A stretch of 64,000 nucleotides of DNA from Bacteroides sp. Its GTDB lineage: Bacteria; Bacteroidota; Bacteroidia; Bacteroidales; Muribaculaceae. Position numbers and translations under genes: made by a program. Of this stretch, positions 7,505 to 16,000 are shown one piece after another. Under the pieces are notes generated by a model. That model made no database searches, was not told where the DNA came from, and saw nothing but the letters and a program-made list of their open reading frames with translations. Every line of letters starts with the position of its first letter. Position 1 is the first letter of the stretch. The DNA is taken from positions 1 to 64,000 of the forward strand of contig JAAVDB010000005.1 of the NCBI GenBank assembly GCA_014802015.1, written 5' to 3'.

Positions 7505-8794
7505 ATGCTGTACGCCATCTGCGACTGTGACAACTGCTTCGTTAGCTGCGAACGTGTGTTCCGCCCCGACCTTGAGGGGCGGCCGGTCGTCGTGCTGTCC
7601 AACAACGACGGATGCATCGTGGCCCGCAGTCGTGAGGCCAAAGCATTGGGCGTCAAAATGGGAATGCCACACTATCAGATGCGCCGTAGTTTCGGGGATA
7701 AAGTTGTAGCTTTATCATCCAATTACGAACTCTATTCCGACATGACCGCACGCGTGATGAGTCTTGTGCGCAAGGAGGTCACGGAATTTTACAGATATTC
7801 GGTCGATGAAGCATTCTGCGTCCTCTCATCCATGACAGCCGAGGCGGCAAAAACATGGGGTGAGAAAATGAGCAGCTACATATTACGGGCCACAGGTATG
7901 CCGGTCAGCATAGGCATCGCGCCGACCAAGACTCTTGCAAAGATAGCCGTACACTTCGCCAAGACCTATCCCGGTTATCACGGGAGCTGTGTCATAACCG
8001 ACTCAAACCGCGAAAAGGCTCTTTCACTCACTCCCGTGGGTGAGATCTGGGGCATCGGGCGTCATCTGCGCCCCAGGCTTGAACGGAGCGGTATAGTCAC
8101 AGCCCTCGACTTCGCATCAAAACCGGAAGAATGGATCCGAAACGGATGCAATATAACAGTCGAACGCACATGGCGCGAACTCAACGGACAGGACCGTATC
8201 CCTGACGAGGAGGACGCTCCCAAGAAAAGTATTCTCAACAGCCGAAGCTTTCGTGAGATGGTGACCGACCTCCCCACGCTACGCACATATATTGCCAACT
8301 TCGCCTCTTCATGCGCGAGAAAACTGCGCAGTCAGAACAGTGTGGCGGGAACTGTCGGCGTATTCATCTCGACCAACCGTTTCAATCCCGAACTACCGCA
8401 ATACAATGGATCGTCCGAGACTACCCTCCTCACCCCGACCGACTCGGCCATTGATATTGTAGACTGCTCTCTCTCAGTCCTTGATAGAATATACCGTCCC
8501 GGCTATCAGTACAAACGGGCCGGTGTAGTGATGCTCGGCATACGCGGACATGACGGCATACAGCCTGATCTGTTTGAATACTCGCCTGAACGAGCCGAGA
8601 AGATGCATAATCTGGATAAAACCATCGACTTAATCAACCGCTTATACGGACGTGACACCATCGTCACGCTCGCTCAGGTATATCAGCAGTCCGATAGTTC
8701 GGAGAAAGGAATGCAGTTTGACCGGATCATGCGCCATGATCTGCGCTCGGCCAATCCTACGACCCGATGGTCTGACATAATCCGGCTCAGATAA
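7505..8794 (+). CDS. umuC: UmuC-like Y-family DNA polymerase V catalytic subunit
   Basis: 429 residues, the normal UmuC length. The palm starts with AICDCDNCFVSCE, where the first catalytic Asp and the steric-gate region lie, and continues with YSVDEAF holding the catalytic Asp-Glu pair. The Y-family helix-hairpin-helix follows (VGEIWGIGRHLRPRLERSGI), then the little finger and a UmuC-type C-terminal tail (YSPERAEKMHNLDKTIDLINRLYG). It performs error-prone translesion synthesis with cleaved UmuD. It is the third gene of the rsgA-umuD-umuC cluster. Confidence 0.95.
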   Translation: MLYAICDCDNCFVSCERVFRPDLEGRPVVVLSNNDGCIVARSREAKALGVKMGMPHYQMRRSFGDKVVALSSNYELYSDMTARVMSLVRKEVTEFYRYSVDEAFCVLSSMTAEAAKTWGEKMSSYILRATGMPVSIGIAPTKTLAKIAVHFAKTYPGYHGSCVITDSNREKALSLTPVGEIWGIGRHLRPRLERSGIVTALDFASKPEEWIRNGCNITVERTWRELNGQDRIPDEEDAPKKSILNSRSFREMVTDLPTLRTYIANFASSCARKLRSQNSVAGTVGVFISTNRFNPELPQYNGSSETTLLTPTDSAIDIVDCSLSVLDRIYRPGYQYKRAGVVMLGIRGHDGIQPDLFEYSPERAEKMHNLDKTIDLINRLYGRDTIVTLAQVYQQSDSSEKGMQFDRIMRHDLRSANPTTRWSDIIRLR

Positions 8795-8843
8795 ATCGAC
8801 CCGGGATCAGACTGAATTATGGTATTCTGCACTCGATTATGGC

Positions 8844-8873
8844 CTTGAATTTGCGATTTTTTCGCTAATTTTG
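8844..8873 (+). promoter_or_regulatory. Predicted promoter of the ABC-F gene
   Basis: A -33 element CTTG (8844-8847) lies 18 nt before the -7 box TAATTTTG (8866-8873). The leader to the ATG at 8903 would be about 25 nt. Confidence 0.5.
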
Positions 8874-8902
8874 CAGTCTGAAACTATTCCGATGCGACTG
8901 AC

Positions 8903-10891
8903 ATGAGTATCCAGATTAATAATCTAAAGGTAGAATTTTCGGCCAAGTGCCTGTTTGACAACATATCCTACATCATAAACCGCAAAGACAAAATAGCTCT
9001 TGTGGGCAAGAACGGTGCAGGCAAATCTACTATGCTCAAGATTATTGCCGGACTGCAGAAACCGACATCGGGCAATGTAGTCGTGCCGCATGACACCACC
9101 ATCGGCTACCTGCCGCAGCACATGACCATCAATGACACCTCGACCGTCATTGAAGAGGTTCGCACTGCATTCAGCCACATCCGTGAGATGCACGAACGCT
9201 ATGAGCGTATGAACGAAGAGCTGGCATCACGCACCGACTACGAGTCAGAGTCGTATCAGGAACTCATCGACGCGATGACCACACTGTCTGACCGCATAGC
9301 GATGGAAGAGAGCGAGAACTGCGAGGCTGAAATGGAGAAGACTCTGCTCGGTCTGGGATTCGTGCGTGAAGACTTCAACCGCCCCACCTCGGAATTTTCC
9401 GGCGGATGGCGTATGCGTATCGAGCTTGCCAAACTACTGCTCACCCACCCTGACGTGCTGCTTCTCGACGAGCCTACCAACCACCTTGACATCGAATCGA
9501 TACAATGGCTTGAAAACTTTCTGATGACCAAAGCCAATGCCGTAGTGCTCGTCAGCCATGACCGTGCGTTTATCGACAACGTAACCAACCGCACTATCGA
9601 GATCTCGCTCGGTAAGATATACGATTACTCGGTCAACTACTCAAAGTATGTAATATTGCGTCAGGAACGGCTCGAACAGCAGATGCGCGCCTTCCAGAAT
9701 CAGCAGAAGATGATCAAGGAGACCGAAGACTTCATCGAACGATTCCGCTATAAGGCTACCAAGAGTGTTCAGGTCCAGAGCCGCATCAAGCAACTCGCCA
9801 AAATCGACCGTATCGAAGTCGACGAGGTCGACACCTCCCACCTCAGCCTCAAGTTCCCCCCTGCACCACGTTCAGGCGACTATCCCGTTATCGCCGATAA
9901 CGTAGGCAAGGCCTACGGCGAACATCAGGTGTTTGACAACGCGACATTCACTATCAAGCGAGGCGAGAAGGTAGCATTCGTCGGCAAGAACGGCGAGGGC
10001 AAATCCACGCTCGTCAAATGCATCATGGGAGAAATCCCCTATACTGGTTCGCTCAAGATAGGCCATAACGTCAAGATCGGCTATTTCGCGCAGAATCAGG
10101 CCCAATTGCTTGACGGAGACATCACCGTATTTGACACAATCGACCGCGTGGCTGTCGGCGACATACGCACCAAGATACGCGACATTCTGGGTGCTTTCAT
10201 GTTCGGAGGTGAAGCATCGGATAAGAAAGTCAAGGTCCTGTCGGGCGGCGAGAAAACCCGCCTCGCGATGATACGTCTGCTGCTCGAACCGGTCAACCTG
10301 CTCATACTCGACGAGCCGACCAACCACCTCGACATGAAGACCAAGGACATCCTCAAGGAGGCCATTAAGGAGTTTGACGGTACAGTGATAGTCGTCAGCC
10401 ATGACCGAGAATTTCTGGACGGACTTGTGGAAAAGGTCTACGAGTTCGGAGGCGGCAAGGTGCGTGAATGTCTCGGAGGCATCTACGAGTTTCTTGAAAA
10501 GAAAAAGATCGCATCGCTTGCGGAACTCGAACGTACGCTCCCCAAGGCCCAACCTGTCAAAGCGGAGCAGACGGCGAAACCGGACAAGGCACAAAACGCG
10601 CATAAGACAGGCGGTCAACCCGAAGCGACACCGCAGGACACTCCGCGTAAGATGTCATACGCCGAGCAGCGCGAGCATGATAAGCTCGTGCGCAAAGCGC
10701 GTAAAAAAGTCGAGGAAGCAGAGGCCGAGGTGGGTCGTCTCGAACAGGAAGTATCTGACATAGAAGCGATAATCGCCGCTGGTAATCCACCGGCGGACAT
10801 ATACGAGCGCCATGCAGACGCGACGAAACAACTTGAGAACGCAATGTCGCTGTGGGAGCTGGCATCACTTGAATTCGAGAGCTTCGGCTGA
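8903..10891 (+). CDS. ABC-F family ATPase (soluble tandem ATP-binding protein)
   Basis: 662 residues without membrane segments. The first ATPase domain has Walker A GKNGAGKST (about 36-44), signature EFSGGWRMR and Walker B VLLLDEPTNHLD. The second has GKNGEGKST, VLSGGEKTR and LLILDEPTNHLD. A charged linker joins them, and a C-terminal coiled coil (about 585-645, rich in Glu, Lys and Arg) ends the chain, as in Uup/YdiF-like ABC-F proteins. These act on the ribosome or on DNA transactions in the cytosol. It could be a housekeeping translation factor or contribute to antibiotic protection; the sequence does not decide. It is probably monocistronic, with its own promoter. Confidence 0.93.
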   Translation: MSIQINNLKVEFSAKCLFDNISYIINRKDKIALVGKNGAGKSTMLKIIAGLQKPTSGNVVVPHDTTIGYLPQHMTINDTSTVIEEVRTAFSHIREMHERYERMNEELASRTDYESESYQELIDAMTTLSDRIAMEESENCEAEMEKTLLGLGFVREDFNRPTSEFSGGWRMRIELAKLLLTHPDVLLLDEPTNHLDIESIQWLENFLMTKANAVVLVSHDRAFIDNVTNRTIEISLGKIYDYSVNYSKYVILRQERLEQQMRAFQNQQKMIKETEDFIERFRYKATKSVQVQSRIKQLAKIDRIEVDEVDTSHLSLKFPPAPRSGDYPVIADNVGKAYGEHQVFDNATFTIKRGEKVAFVGKNGEGKSTLVKCIMGEIPYTGSLKIGHNVKIGYFAQNQAQLLDGDITVFDTIDRVAVGDIRTKIRDILGAFMFGGEASDKKVKVLSGGEKTRLAMIRLLLEPVNLLILDEPTNHLDMKTKDILKEAIKEFDGTVIVVSHDREFLDGLVEKVYEFGGGKVRECLGGIYEFLEKKKIASLAELERTLPKAQPVKAEQTAKPDKAQNAHKTGGQPEATPQDTPRKMSYAEQREHDKLVRKARKKVEEAEAEVGRLEQEVSDIEAIIAAGNPPADIYERHADATKQLENAMSLWELASLEFESFG

Positions 10892-10983
10892 ACAGAAATT
10901 CGGCTATAAGATTGGTTAGACAGTAGGTAAAGCGTGACGGAAATTTCATGTGAATTGAACGTTGAATGAATGTAACTGTGATG

Positions 10984-11011
10984 CAAAGTTACGACACGCA
11001 ACACGGCCAAA
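10984..11011 (-). promoter_or_regulatory. Possible antisense promoter pointing into the 3' end of the ABC-F gene
   Basis: On the minus strand a perfect -7 box TAACTTTG lies at 10984-10991, with TTTG (10, 16 nt upstream, at 11008-11011) as a short-spaced -33. No annotated gene starts downstream on that strand. It lies in the 158-nt gap before ogt. Confidence 0.3.
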
Positions 11012-11049
11012 TGGTGCGATAATGTCGCGGAGTCATTAAAAAAGTTTTC

Positions 11050-11565
11050 ATGGATATAATAACCGACACATATTCTGCACCTTGCGGCACGCTGACATTA
11101 GGTTCGTTCGGCGACCGGCTGTGCTTGTGCGAATGGCGCACAGGCAGGTCAGGCGATGCCATACTACAGCGTCTCAGCCGTAATCTCAATGCAACGTTTA
11201 CCGACGGGCGCTCGGATGTCATTACCCGCGCCGTCACACTTCTCGACCAATATTTTGCCGGCGAATGCCCGATATTTGACATCCCGCTATTGTTCGCAGG
11301 TACTGACTTTCAGATGTCTGTGTGGAATGAACTGATGAACATACCGTATGGTACGACTCTCTCATACGCCGAATTATCCCGACGTATCGGTCGCCCCACA
11401 GCCATGCGGGCCGTGGCAAATGCCAACGGAGCAAACGCCATATCGATCTTCGCACCATGCCACCGGGTCATCGGTGCCGACGGATCGCTCACCGGTTACG
11501 GAGGCGGACTTGATGCCAAACGTTTCCTATTGAATTTAGAGAGTAATATAACTACACACATATAA
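11050..11565 (+). CDS. ogt: Methylated-DNA--protein-cysteine methyltransferase (O6-alkylguanine repair)
   Basis: 171 residues. The active-site motif PCHRVIG contains the alkyl-accepting Cys at about residue 138. The preceding HTH ([24 protein letters not shown]) with the Arg finger is complete. The N-terminal domain is the short Ogt-type. It removes alkyl groups from O6 of guanine by suicide transfer. The stop is followed after one nucleotide by the next start, so it is co-transcribed with the MFS gene. No TAnnTTTG box is visible on the plus strand upstream. Confidence 0.95.
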   Translation: MDIITDTYSAPCGTLTLGSFGDRLCLCEWRTGRSGDAILQRLSRNLNATFTDGRSDVITRAVTLLDQYFAGECPIFDIPLLFAGTDFQMSVWNELMNIPYGTTLSYAELSRRIGRPTAMRAVANANGANAISIFAPCHRVIGADGSLTGYGGGLDAKRFLLNLESNITTHI

Positions 11566-11566
11566 T

Positions 11567-12769
11567 ATGAATACAACGGCCAATGTAGGCAAAACCTCAT
11601 TTTCCATCCTATTCGCCATAAGCATCGCGCATCTCCTCAACGATGCCGTGCAGTCGGTAATCCCATCCATATACCCTATACTCAAGACCGATTTTGACTT
11701 GACGTTCACGCAGATAGGCATTATCACATTCGTATTTCAGATGACATCCTCGGTATTGCAACCGTTCGTCGGACGCTATGCCGACAGACGTCCGAGTCCG
11801 TTCGCACTCACCGTAGGTATGTGCATCTCTCTTATCGGATTGTTTCTTCTTGCCTTCTCCGATAGTTTTGGCTTTATCATCGCTTCAGTGAGTGTGGTAG
11901 GCATGGGTTCCTCAATATTCCACCCCGAAGCCTCACGAGTAGCCCAGCTTGCAGCCGGACAACGCAAAGGACTTGCACAATCGATATTTCAGGTCGGCGG
12001 AAACGGAGGTTCGGCCATAGGCCCGCTGCTCGCCGCCCTTATCGTACTCCCCCACGGCAAAGGTGCCGTAATATGGTTCGCATTCGCACTTGTGGTCGGA
12101 GCGTTTGTGGTGACATGGATAGGCCGATGGTATCAGCGCATCATCGTGAACGGCATCGTTCGTGAAGTCAGGAATACAGCTCAGAAACTTAACCTGTCAC
12201 CGCGACAGATCAACCGTGCGATGTTCGTACTCGTGTTGCTTACATTCTCCAAACAGTTCTTTCTCGCGAGCATGACCAGCTACTTCACGTTCTTCCTCAT
12301 GGATAAATTCGGCATCTCGGTACGTGACTCCCAGCTGTGCCTGTTCGCATTCCTCGCAGCATCGGCGGTCGGCATTATCGCCGGCGGATATGTCGGTGAC
12401 AAAATTGGGCGTAAATACGTGATATGGTGCTCTATACTCGGAGCCGCGCCATTCGCCCTCTTCATGCCGTACGTAGGCTATACCGCCACTATTATCCTCG
12501 CTATACTGGTCGGACTCATCATCTCATCAGCGTTCTCAGCAATACTTGTATTTGCCACCGAGCTGAAACCGGCTCATCTCGGCACCATCGCAGGATTATT
12601 CTTCGGTCTCTCGTTCGGTCTCGGCGGCATCGGTGCGGCATTCTTCGGATGGCTGGCTGAACAGACAAGCATCCGCTTCATATTCCAGGTCAGCACGCTA
12701 CTCCCCCTTCTCGGCATAGTGGCTGCATTCTTACCGAATATGAAACCGGCCTCCCGACTCAAAGACTGA
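11567..12769 (+). CDS. fsr: MFS exporter of the fosmidomycin-resistance (Fsr) type
   Basis: 400 residues with about 12 membrane helices. The N-terminus SIAHLLNDAVQSVIPSIYP and the repeats GRYADRR and GYVGDKIGRK (the MFS loop 2-3 and 8-9 motifs) match Fsr-like proteins, as does the GSSIFHPEASRVA segment. It should export small drugs or metabolites by proton antiport. It follows ogt after 1 nt. Its 3' end overlaps the convergent hydrolase gene by 11 nt, leaving no space for a terminator. Drug specificity is not predictable. Confidence 0.9.
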   Translation: MNTTANVGKTSFSILFAISIAHLLNDAVQSVIPSIYPILKTDFDLTFTQIGIITFVFQMTSSVLQPFVGRYADRRPSPFALTVGMCISLIGLFLLAFSDSFGFIIASVSVVGMGSSIFHPEASRVAQLAAGQRKGLAQSIFQVGGNGGSAIGPLLAALIVLPHGKGAVIWFAFALVVGAFVVTWIGRWYQRIIVNGIVREVRNTAQKLNLSPRQINRAMFVLVLLTFSKQFFLASMTSYFTFFLMDKFGISVRDSQLCLFAFLAASAVGIIAGGYVGDKIGRKYVIWCSILGAAPFALFMPYVGYTATIILAILVGLIISSAFSAILVFATELKPAHLGTIAGLFFGLSFGLGGIGAAFFGWLAEQTSIRFIFQVSTLLPLLGIVAAFLPNMKPASRLKD

Positions 12770-13703
12770 CATTATCACGCAGCCAGTCAAGCATTGTCGC
12801 ATACACTCGTTCGCGGACATCGCGTGATGACAGGACAAGGTCGTGCAACCCTCCGGGAAAACTTACTTCCGTTACGTCAGGACCTAAAATCCGCCCGTAA
12901 CGTGAGATACCATCCACATCAAGAATAGCATCGGCACGACTGTACTTCTCACGGCCGTCTCCGCTCCTTACCGACTCGGCCGAGTGCATCAGCAGTACCG
13001 GCATATCGATGCGGCGGTGGCGCAATTCCTGTTGAGCACGCTGTATGGCACGTACCCATCCAGCATCAGGATCGGGAAGTATGTCTGGCTTCCAATCACG
13101 CCGGTAGTCCCATTCACCGTTGAAGGCCGTGTGAAGCGATTCGGCATATCCGCGGTCCGGTTTCTGCTTCACTGGCATCTTGGGAAATATCCGGCCGATG
13201 GCACTCACCACCGGTATGGCGAGATGTTTCAACGCAGAGGGCAGATTCCAGTCAAGGAAAGGACTGTTGAGCATAAGGCCGCTTATATTCCAACGCGACT
13301 GTTCACTTACATATAATGATGCCGTGAGACCGCCCGTCGAGTGGCCGAGCAGCACTACATGGTCACATCCTTCATCCATCGCGACATCCACGGCGGCATC
13401 TATATCAGGGAAATACTCGTGAAGATCACGCACCTCAAACATGCGCTGACCGGCCAGCAGCGATCGGCCGTACTTGCGGAGATCCACGGCATAAAATGAG
13501 TAATCATGCGCCACAAACATACGGGCCATCTCCCACTGCAGGAAATAGTCGCTGAATCCGTGGATATACACGATCGCCACACCGTTACGCCGCGCAGGCA
13601 CACTGCGTATCACAGTGCTGCGCACATGACCGCTGTAATCATCGGGATGAGTCACGTAGCACATCTCGAATCCGTCACCGAGTAAGTCAGGATGCCAGTC
13701 CAT
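12759..13703 (-). CDS. Alpha/beta hydrolase (serine aminopeptidase S33/lysophospholipase-like)
   Basis: 314 residues without signal peptide. The nucleophile elbow LLGHSTGG carries the catalytic Ser at about residue 122, YIHGFSD gives the oxyanion region, and GGLHDLVLSSRDVRERV carries the likely catalytic His. The Asp is probably in the PVLLMHSAESVRSGD segment. The closest families are monoacylglycerol or lysophospholipid hydrolases. It starts 10 nt after the CvfB-like gene, so the two form an operon. The substrate is unknown. Confidence 0.88.
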   Translation of the reverse strand: MDWHPDLLGDGFEMCYVTHPDDYSGHVRSTVIRSVPARRNGVAIVYIHGFSDYFLQWEMARMFVAHDYSFYAVDLRKYGRSLLAGQRMFEVRDLHEYFPDIDAAVDVAMDEGCDHVVLLGHSTGGLTASLYVSEQSRWNISGLMLNSPFLDWNLPSALKHLAIPVVSAIGRIFPKMPVKQKPDRGYAESLHTAFNGEWDYRRDWKPDILPDPDAGWVRAIQRAQQELRHRRIDMPVLLMHSAESVRSGDGREKYSRADAILDVDGISRYGRILGPDVTEVSFPGGLHDLVLSSRDVRERVYATMLDWLRDNVSL

Positions 13704-13713
13704 ATCTTACATG

Positions 13714-14553
13714 CTATTTGCCGTTGAGTTTTATTCCTCCCTCCACGAGCGATATGAGATGCTCGCGATAGAGCGAACCTACAGCCTTCTTGAAATCCTT
13801 TTTCGAACAGCTGAACATCTCGCGGATAGCTTCGGGCGATGAACTGTCACAGAGAGGGATAAAGCCGTCCTGAGTGTTTGCGAGACGCTCACGGATAGTC
13901 TCGGCAAGCGAATCAACACGACCGTCCTTACGACCATAAAGCAGGAGATCGATCTTGCCGTCATCACGCACACGGTTGACGTATGCCGTAACCTCCTCTC
14001 CTATCTCAAGCGGACAGTACAGCTCGCTCTCGTAAAACATGCCGTGAAACAGATTGTCGACAATGGCCCTGTAACCGCGTTCATTGTGCTTATACACGAG
14101 AGCCTTCACCCTATCACCGACCTTATATTTCGGGATACAGTTCCCGAGGAAATGATCCAGTTTGGCCGATGCGACTATGCGCTGCGATGCATCGTCGACA
14201 TATACATAGACCGGGACAATCATACCCCGGGACAGTCTGACCGCCTGTTCGCTGTAAGGCACCAGCAACTGCTTCATCAGTCCCCAGTCAAGAAAAGCTC
14301 CCGTACGGTTTACATCGTTAACCTGCAAAAACGCAAACTCCCCTACCTGGGCGTACGGATGTTCGGTCGTAGCGATCAGACGTCCCTCATTATCCTTGTA
14401 TATGAAGACTTCGATCTCGTCACCCGGATGTAACGGTTCGCCGATATAGCGTGCCGGAAGTAGAATCTCCACCCCGTCACCACCGTCGAGATAGGCGCCG
14501 AAATCGACATTTTTTACTACTTTAAGAGTATTGTATCGTCCTAATTTCACCAT
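13714..14553 (-). CDS. cvfB: CvfB-like S1-type RNA-binding protein
   Basis: 279 residues. Consecutive S1-like OB folds are present: MVKLGRYNTLKVVKNVDFGA, then VGEFAFLQVNDVNRTGAFLDWGLMKQLLVPYSEQ, then YKVGDRVKALVYKHNERG. A C-terminal winged-helix part follows (SSPEAIREMFSCSKKDFKKAVGSLYRE). This is the CvfB/YitL architecture, linked to virulence gene expression in Staphylococcus. I chose the ATG at 14553; the upstream TTG at 14574 lies inside the predicted -7 box (14572-14579), which makes it unlikely. It is the first gene of an operon with the hydrolase and is divergent from rsmG. Confidence 0.92.
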   Translation of the reverse strand: MVKLGRYNTLKVVKNVDFGAYLDGGDGVEILLPARYIGEPLHPGDEIEVFIYKDNEGRLIATTEHPYAQVGEFAFLQVNDVNRTGAFLDWGLMKQLLVPYSEQAVRLSRGMIVPVYVYVDDASQRIVASAKLDHFLGNCIPKYKVGDRVKALVYKHNERGYRAIVDNLFHGMFYESELYCPLEIGEEVTAYVNRVRDDGKIDLLLYGRKDGRVDSLAETIRERLANTQDGFIPLCDSSSPEAIREMFSCSKKDFKKAVGSLYREHLISLVEGGIKLNGK

Positions 14554-14571
14554 AATAATATAAGTTTTAGA

Positions 14572-14579
14572 CAAAGATA
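14572..14579 (-). promoter_or_regulatory. -7 box (TATCTTTG) of the CvfB-like gene
   Basis: A perfect minus-strand match lies 18 nt upstream of the ATG at 14553, so the leader would be only about 10-15 nt. The upstream half of this promoter overlaps that of rsmG on the other strand. Confidence 0.55.
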
Positions 14580-14602
14580 GCGTAAATAAACGGAAAATGA
14601 GC

Positions 14603-14610
14603 TATATTTG
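14603..14610 (+). promoter_or_regulatory. -7 box (TATATTTG) of rsmG
   Basis: A perfect plus-strand TAnnTTTG match lies 32 nt before the ATG at 14643. It lies 23 nt from the divergent -7 box, so the two promoters share their -33 regions. Confidence 0.55.
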
Positions 14611-14642
14611 CATTATAATATATTAACGTTTCAGAAACCGAA

Positions 14643-15263
14643 ATGGACGAGATATTACAATATTTTCCCCATCTGAGCGACACTCAACGCTCACAGTTCG
14701 AGGCACTCGGACACCTTTATCCCGAATGGAACGAGAAGATAAACGTCATCTCGCGCAAGGATATTGATAATCTTTACCCGCATCACATACTCCACTCACT
14801 GTCGATAGGTAAGTTCATAACTCCGGTCGACGGCACCACATTTCTCGACCTTGGCACAGGAGGCGGATTTCCCGGCATACCGCTCGCCATTTTGTGGCCG
14901 GAATGCCGATTTCATCTGATAGACCGTATAGGCAAGAAAATCAAGGTGGCCCAGTCGATAGCCGAAGCTATCGGTCTGAAAAACGTCACATTCCAGCATG
15001 GTGATATAGGCGAGTGTCACAACAAGTACGACTTTATCGTGTCACGTGCCGTGATGCAACTTGACGAACTCATAAAACTGATTCGCCGCAACATCTCCGG
15101 CAAATCCTCCAACCGTCTGCCAAACGGTCTGATATGCCTCAAAGGTGGTGATCTGGGTGCTGAACTCGGCCGTGTGCGCCAGCCGTTAATCGATGTCCCG
15201 CTCAGCGACTACTTCCCTCAGGAGTATTTCGCTACCAAGGACCTAATATACGTAGAACTCTGA
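14643..15263 (+). CDS. rsmG: 16S rRNA (guanine-527-N7)-methyltransferase RsmG
   Basis: 206 residues. The SAM-binding motif FLDLGTGGGFPGIPLAI (67-83) and the preceding NVISRKDIDNLYPHHILHSL segment are diagnostic for RsmG (GidB). The SRAV motif (FIVSRAVMQLDEL) is also present. It methylates N7 of G527 in 16S rRNA; loss of the family enzyme gives low-level streptomycin resistance in other bacteria. An MBL-fold gene follows after 18 nt. Confidence 0.96.
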   Translation: MDEILQYFPHLSDTQRSQFEALGHLYPEWNEKINVISRKDIDNLYPHHILHSLSIGKFITPVDGTTFLDLGTGGGFPGIPLAILWPECRFHLIDRIGKKIKVAQSIAEAIGLKNVTFQHGDIGECHNKYDFIVSRAVMQLDELIKLIRRNISGKSSNRLPNGLICLKGGDLGAELGRVRQPLIDVPLSDYFPQEYFATKDLIYVEL

Positions 15264-15281
15264 GTATAACATAATAATGGT

Positions 15282-15923
15282 ATGAAAGTTAGCCGATTTG
15301 TTGTAAATCCATTCGGAGTAAACACATACGTGCTCTGGGACTCCGAGAGCCATGAGGCCGCAATTGTAGACCCCGGCATGACCGACAAGGCTGAGTTTGA
15401 AGCCTTGGACGCTTTTATCGTACGTGAAAACCTGCATCCTGTGCATCTGATCAATACTCACATGCACCTTGACCATATCTTCGGCAACCTGTATATCAAG
15501 GATAAATACGGCCTTGACATCAAGGCTCACCGGGATGACGATTTCCTCGGGCGCACACTGGTTGACCAGACCCGCCGATTCAATCTGCCCGTAGATGTCA
15601 AGGATCACGGACTGGACATCGAACTCACCGACGGCGAGCGTCTGTATCTCGGATCAGAACCGATTGACATCATTTCCGTACCGGGACACTCGCCCGGCAG
15701 CATTGCGCTCTACTGTCCCGAGTCAGGATTTGTAATCACGGGGGATGCTGTGTTTCGTGGCTCGATCGGACGCACAGACCTCCCTGGTGGTGACTATGAG
15801 ACACTAATACACTCCATACGCGAACGCATACTGACTCTCCCCCCCGACACTGTGATCCTGCCCGGACACGGACCTGAGACCACTGTTGAAAATGAATTGA
15901 AAGGAAATCCATACGTCCGATAA
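15282..15923 (+). CDS. MBL-fold metallo-hydrolase (glyoxalase II-like)
   Basis: 213 residues. The metal motif THMHLDH (His60, His62, Asp64, His65) is complete, with further ligands in VPGHSPGS, GDAVFRGSIGRTD and LPGHGPET. This is the short YcbL/glyoxalase II-like type. It probably hydrolyses a thioester such as S-lactoylglutathione or a related bacillithiol or CoA thioester, but the substrate is not certain. It is downstream of rsmG in the same operon. Confidence 0.9.
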   Translation: MKVSRFVVNPFGVNTYVLWDSESHEAAIVDPGMTDKAEFEALDAFIVRENLHPVHLINTHMHLDHIFGNLYIKDKYGLDIKAHRDDDFLGRTLVDQTRRFNLPVDVKDHGLDIELTDGERLYLGSEPIDIISVPGHSPGSIALYCPESGFVITGDAVFRGSIGRTDLPGGDYETLIHSIRERILTLPPDTVILPGHGPETTVENELKGNPYVR

Positions 15924-15964
15924 TCTTATTTAAAGAAAAATTTCTCTAATTGAAATAATAGCGC

Positions 15965-15972
15965 TAACTTTG
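15965..15972 (+). promoter_or_regulatory. -7 box (TAACTTTG) of the biotin-dependent carboxyltransferase gene
   Basis: A perfect match lies 28 nt before the ATG at 16001. TTTC at 15941-15944 is a possible weak -33 element. Confidence 0.5.
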
Positions 15973-16000
15973 CCTCAGTTTATCATCAAAGTTATCAACA

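Noticed and set aside
9872-10618. Minus-strand frame of 248 codons inside the ABC-F gene
   Set aside because: Antisense shadow of the second ATPase domain; no domain in its product and no start signal.
10557-10949. Minus-strand frame below the orphan promoter at 10984
   Set aside because: The product is an Arg/Pro/Leu-rich antisense of the ABC-F coiled coil. Only the promoter is worth noting.
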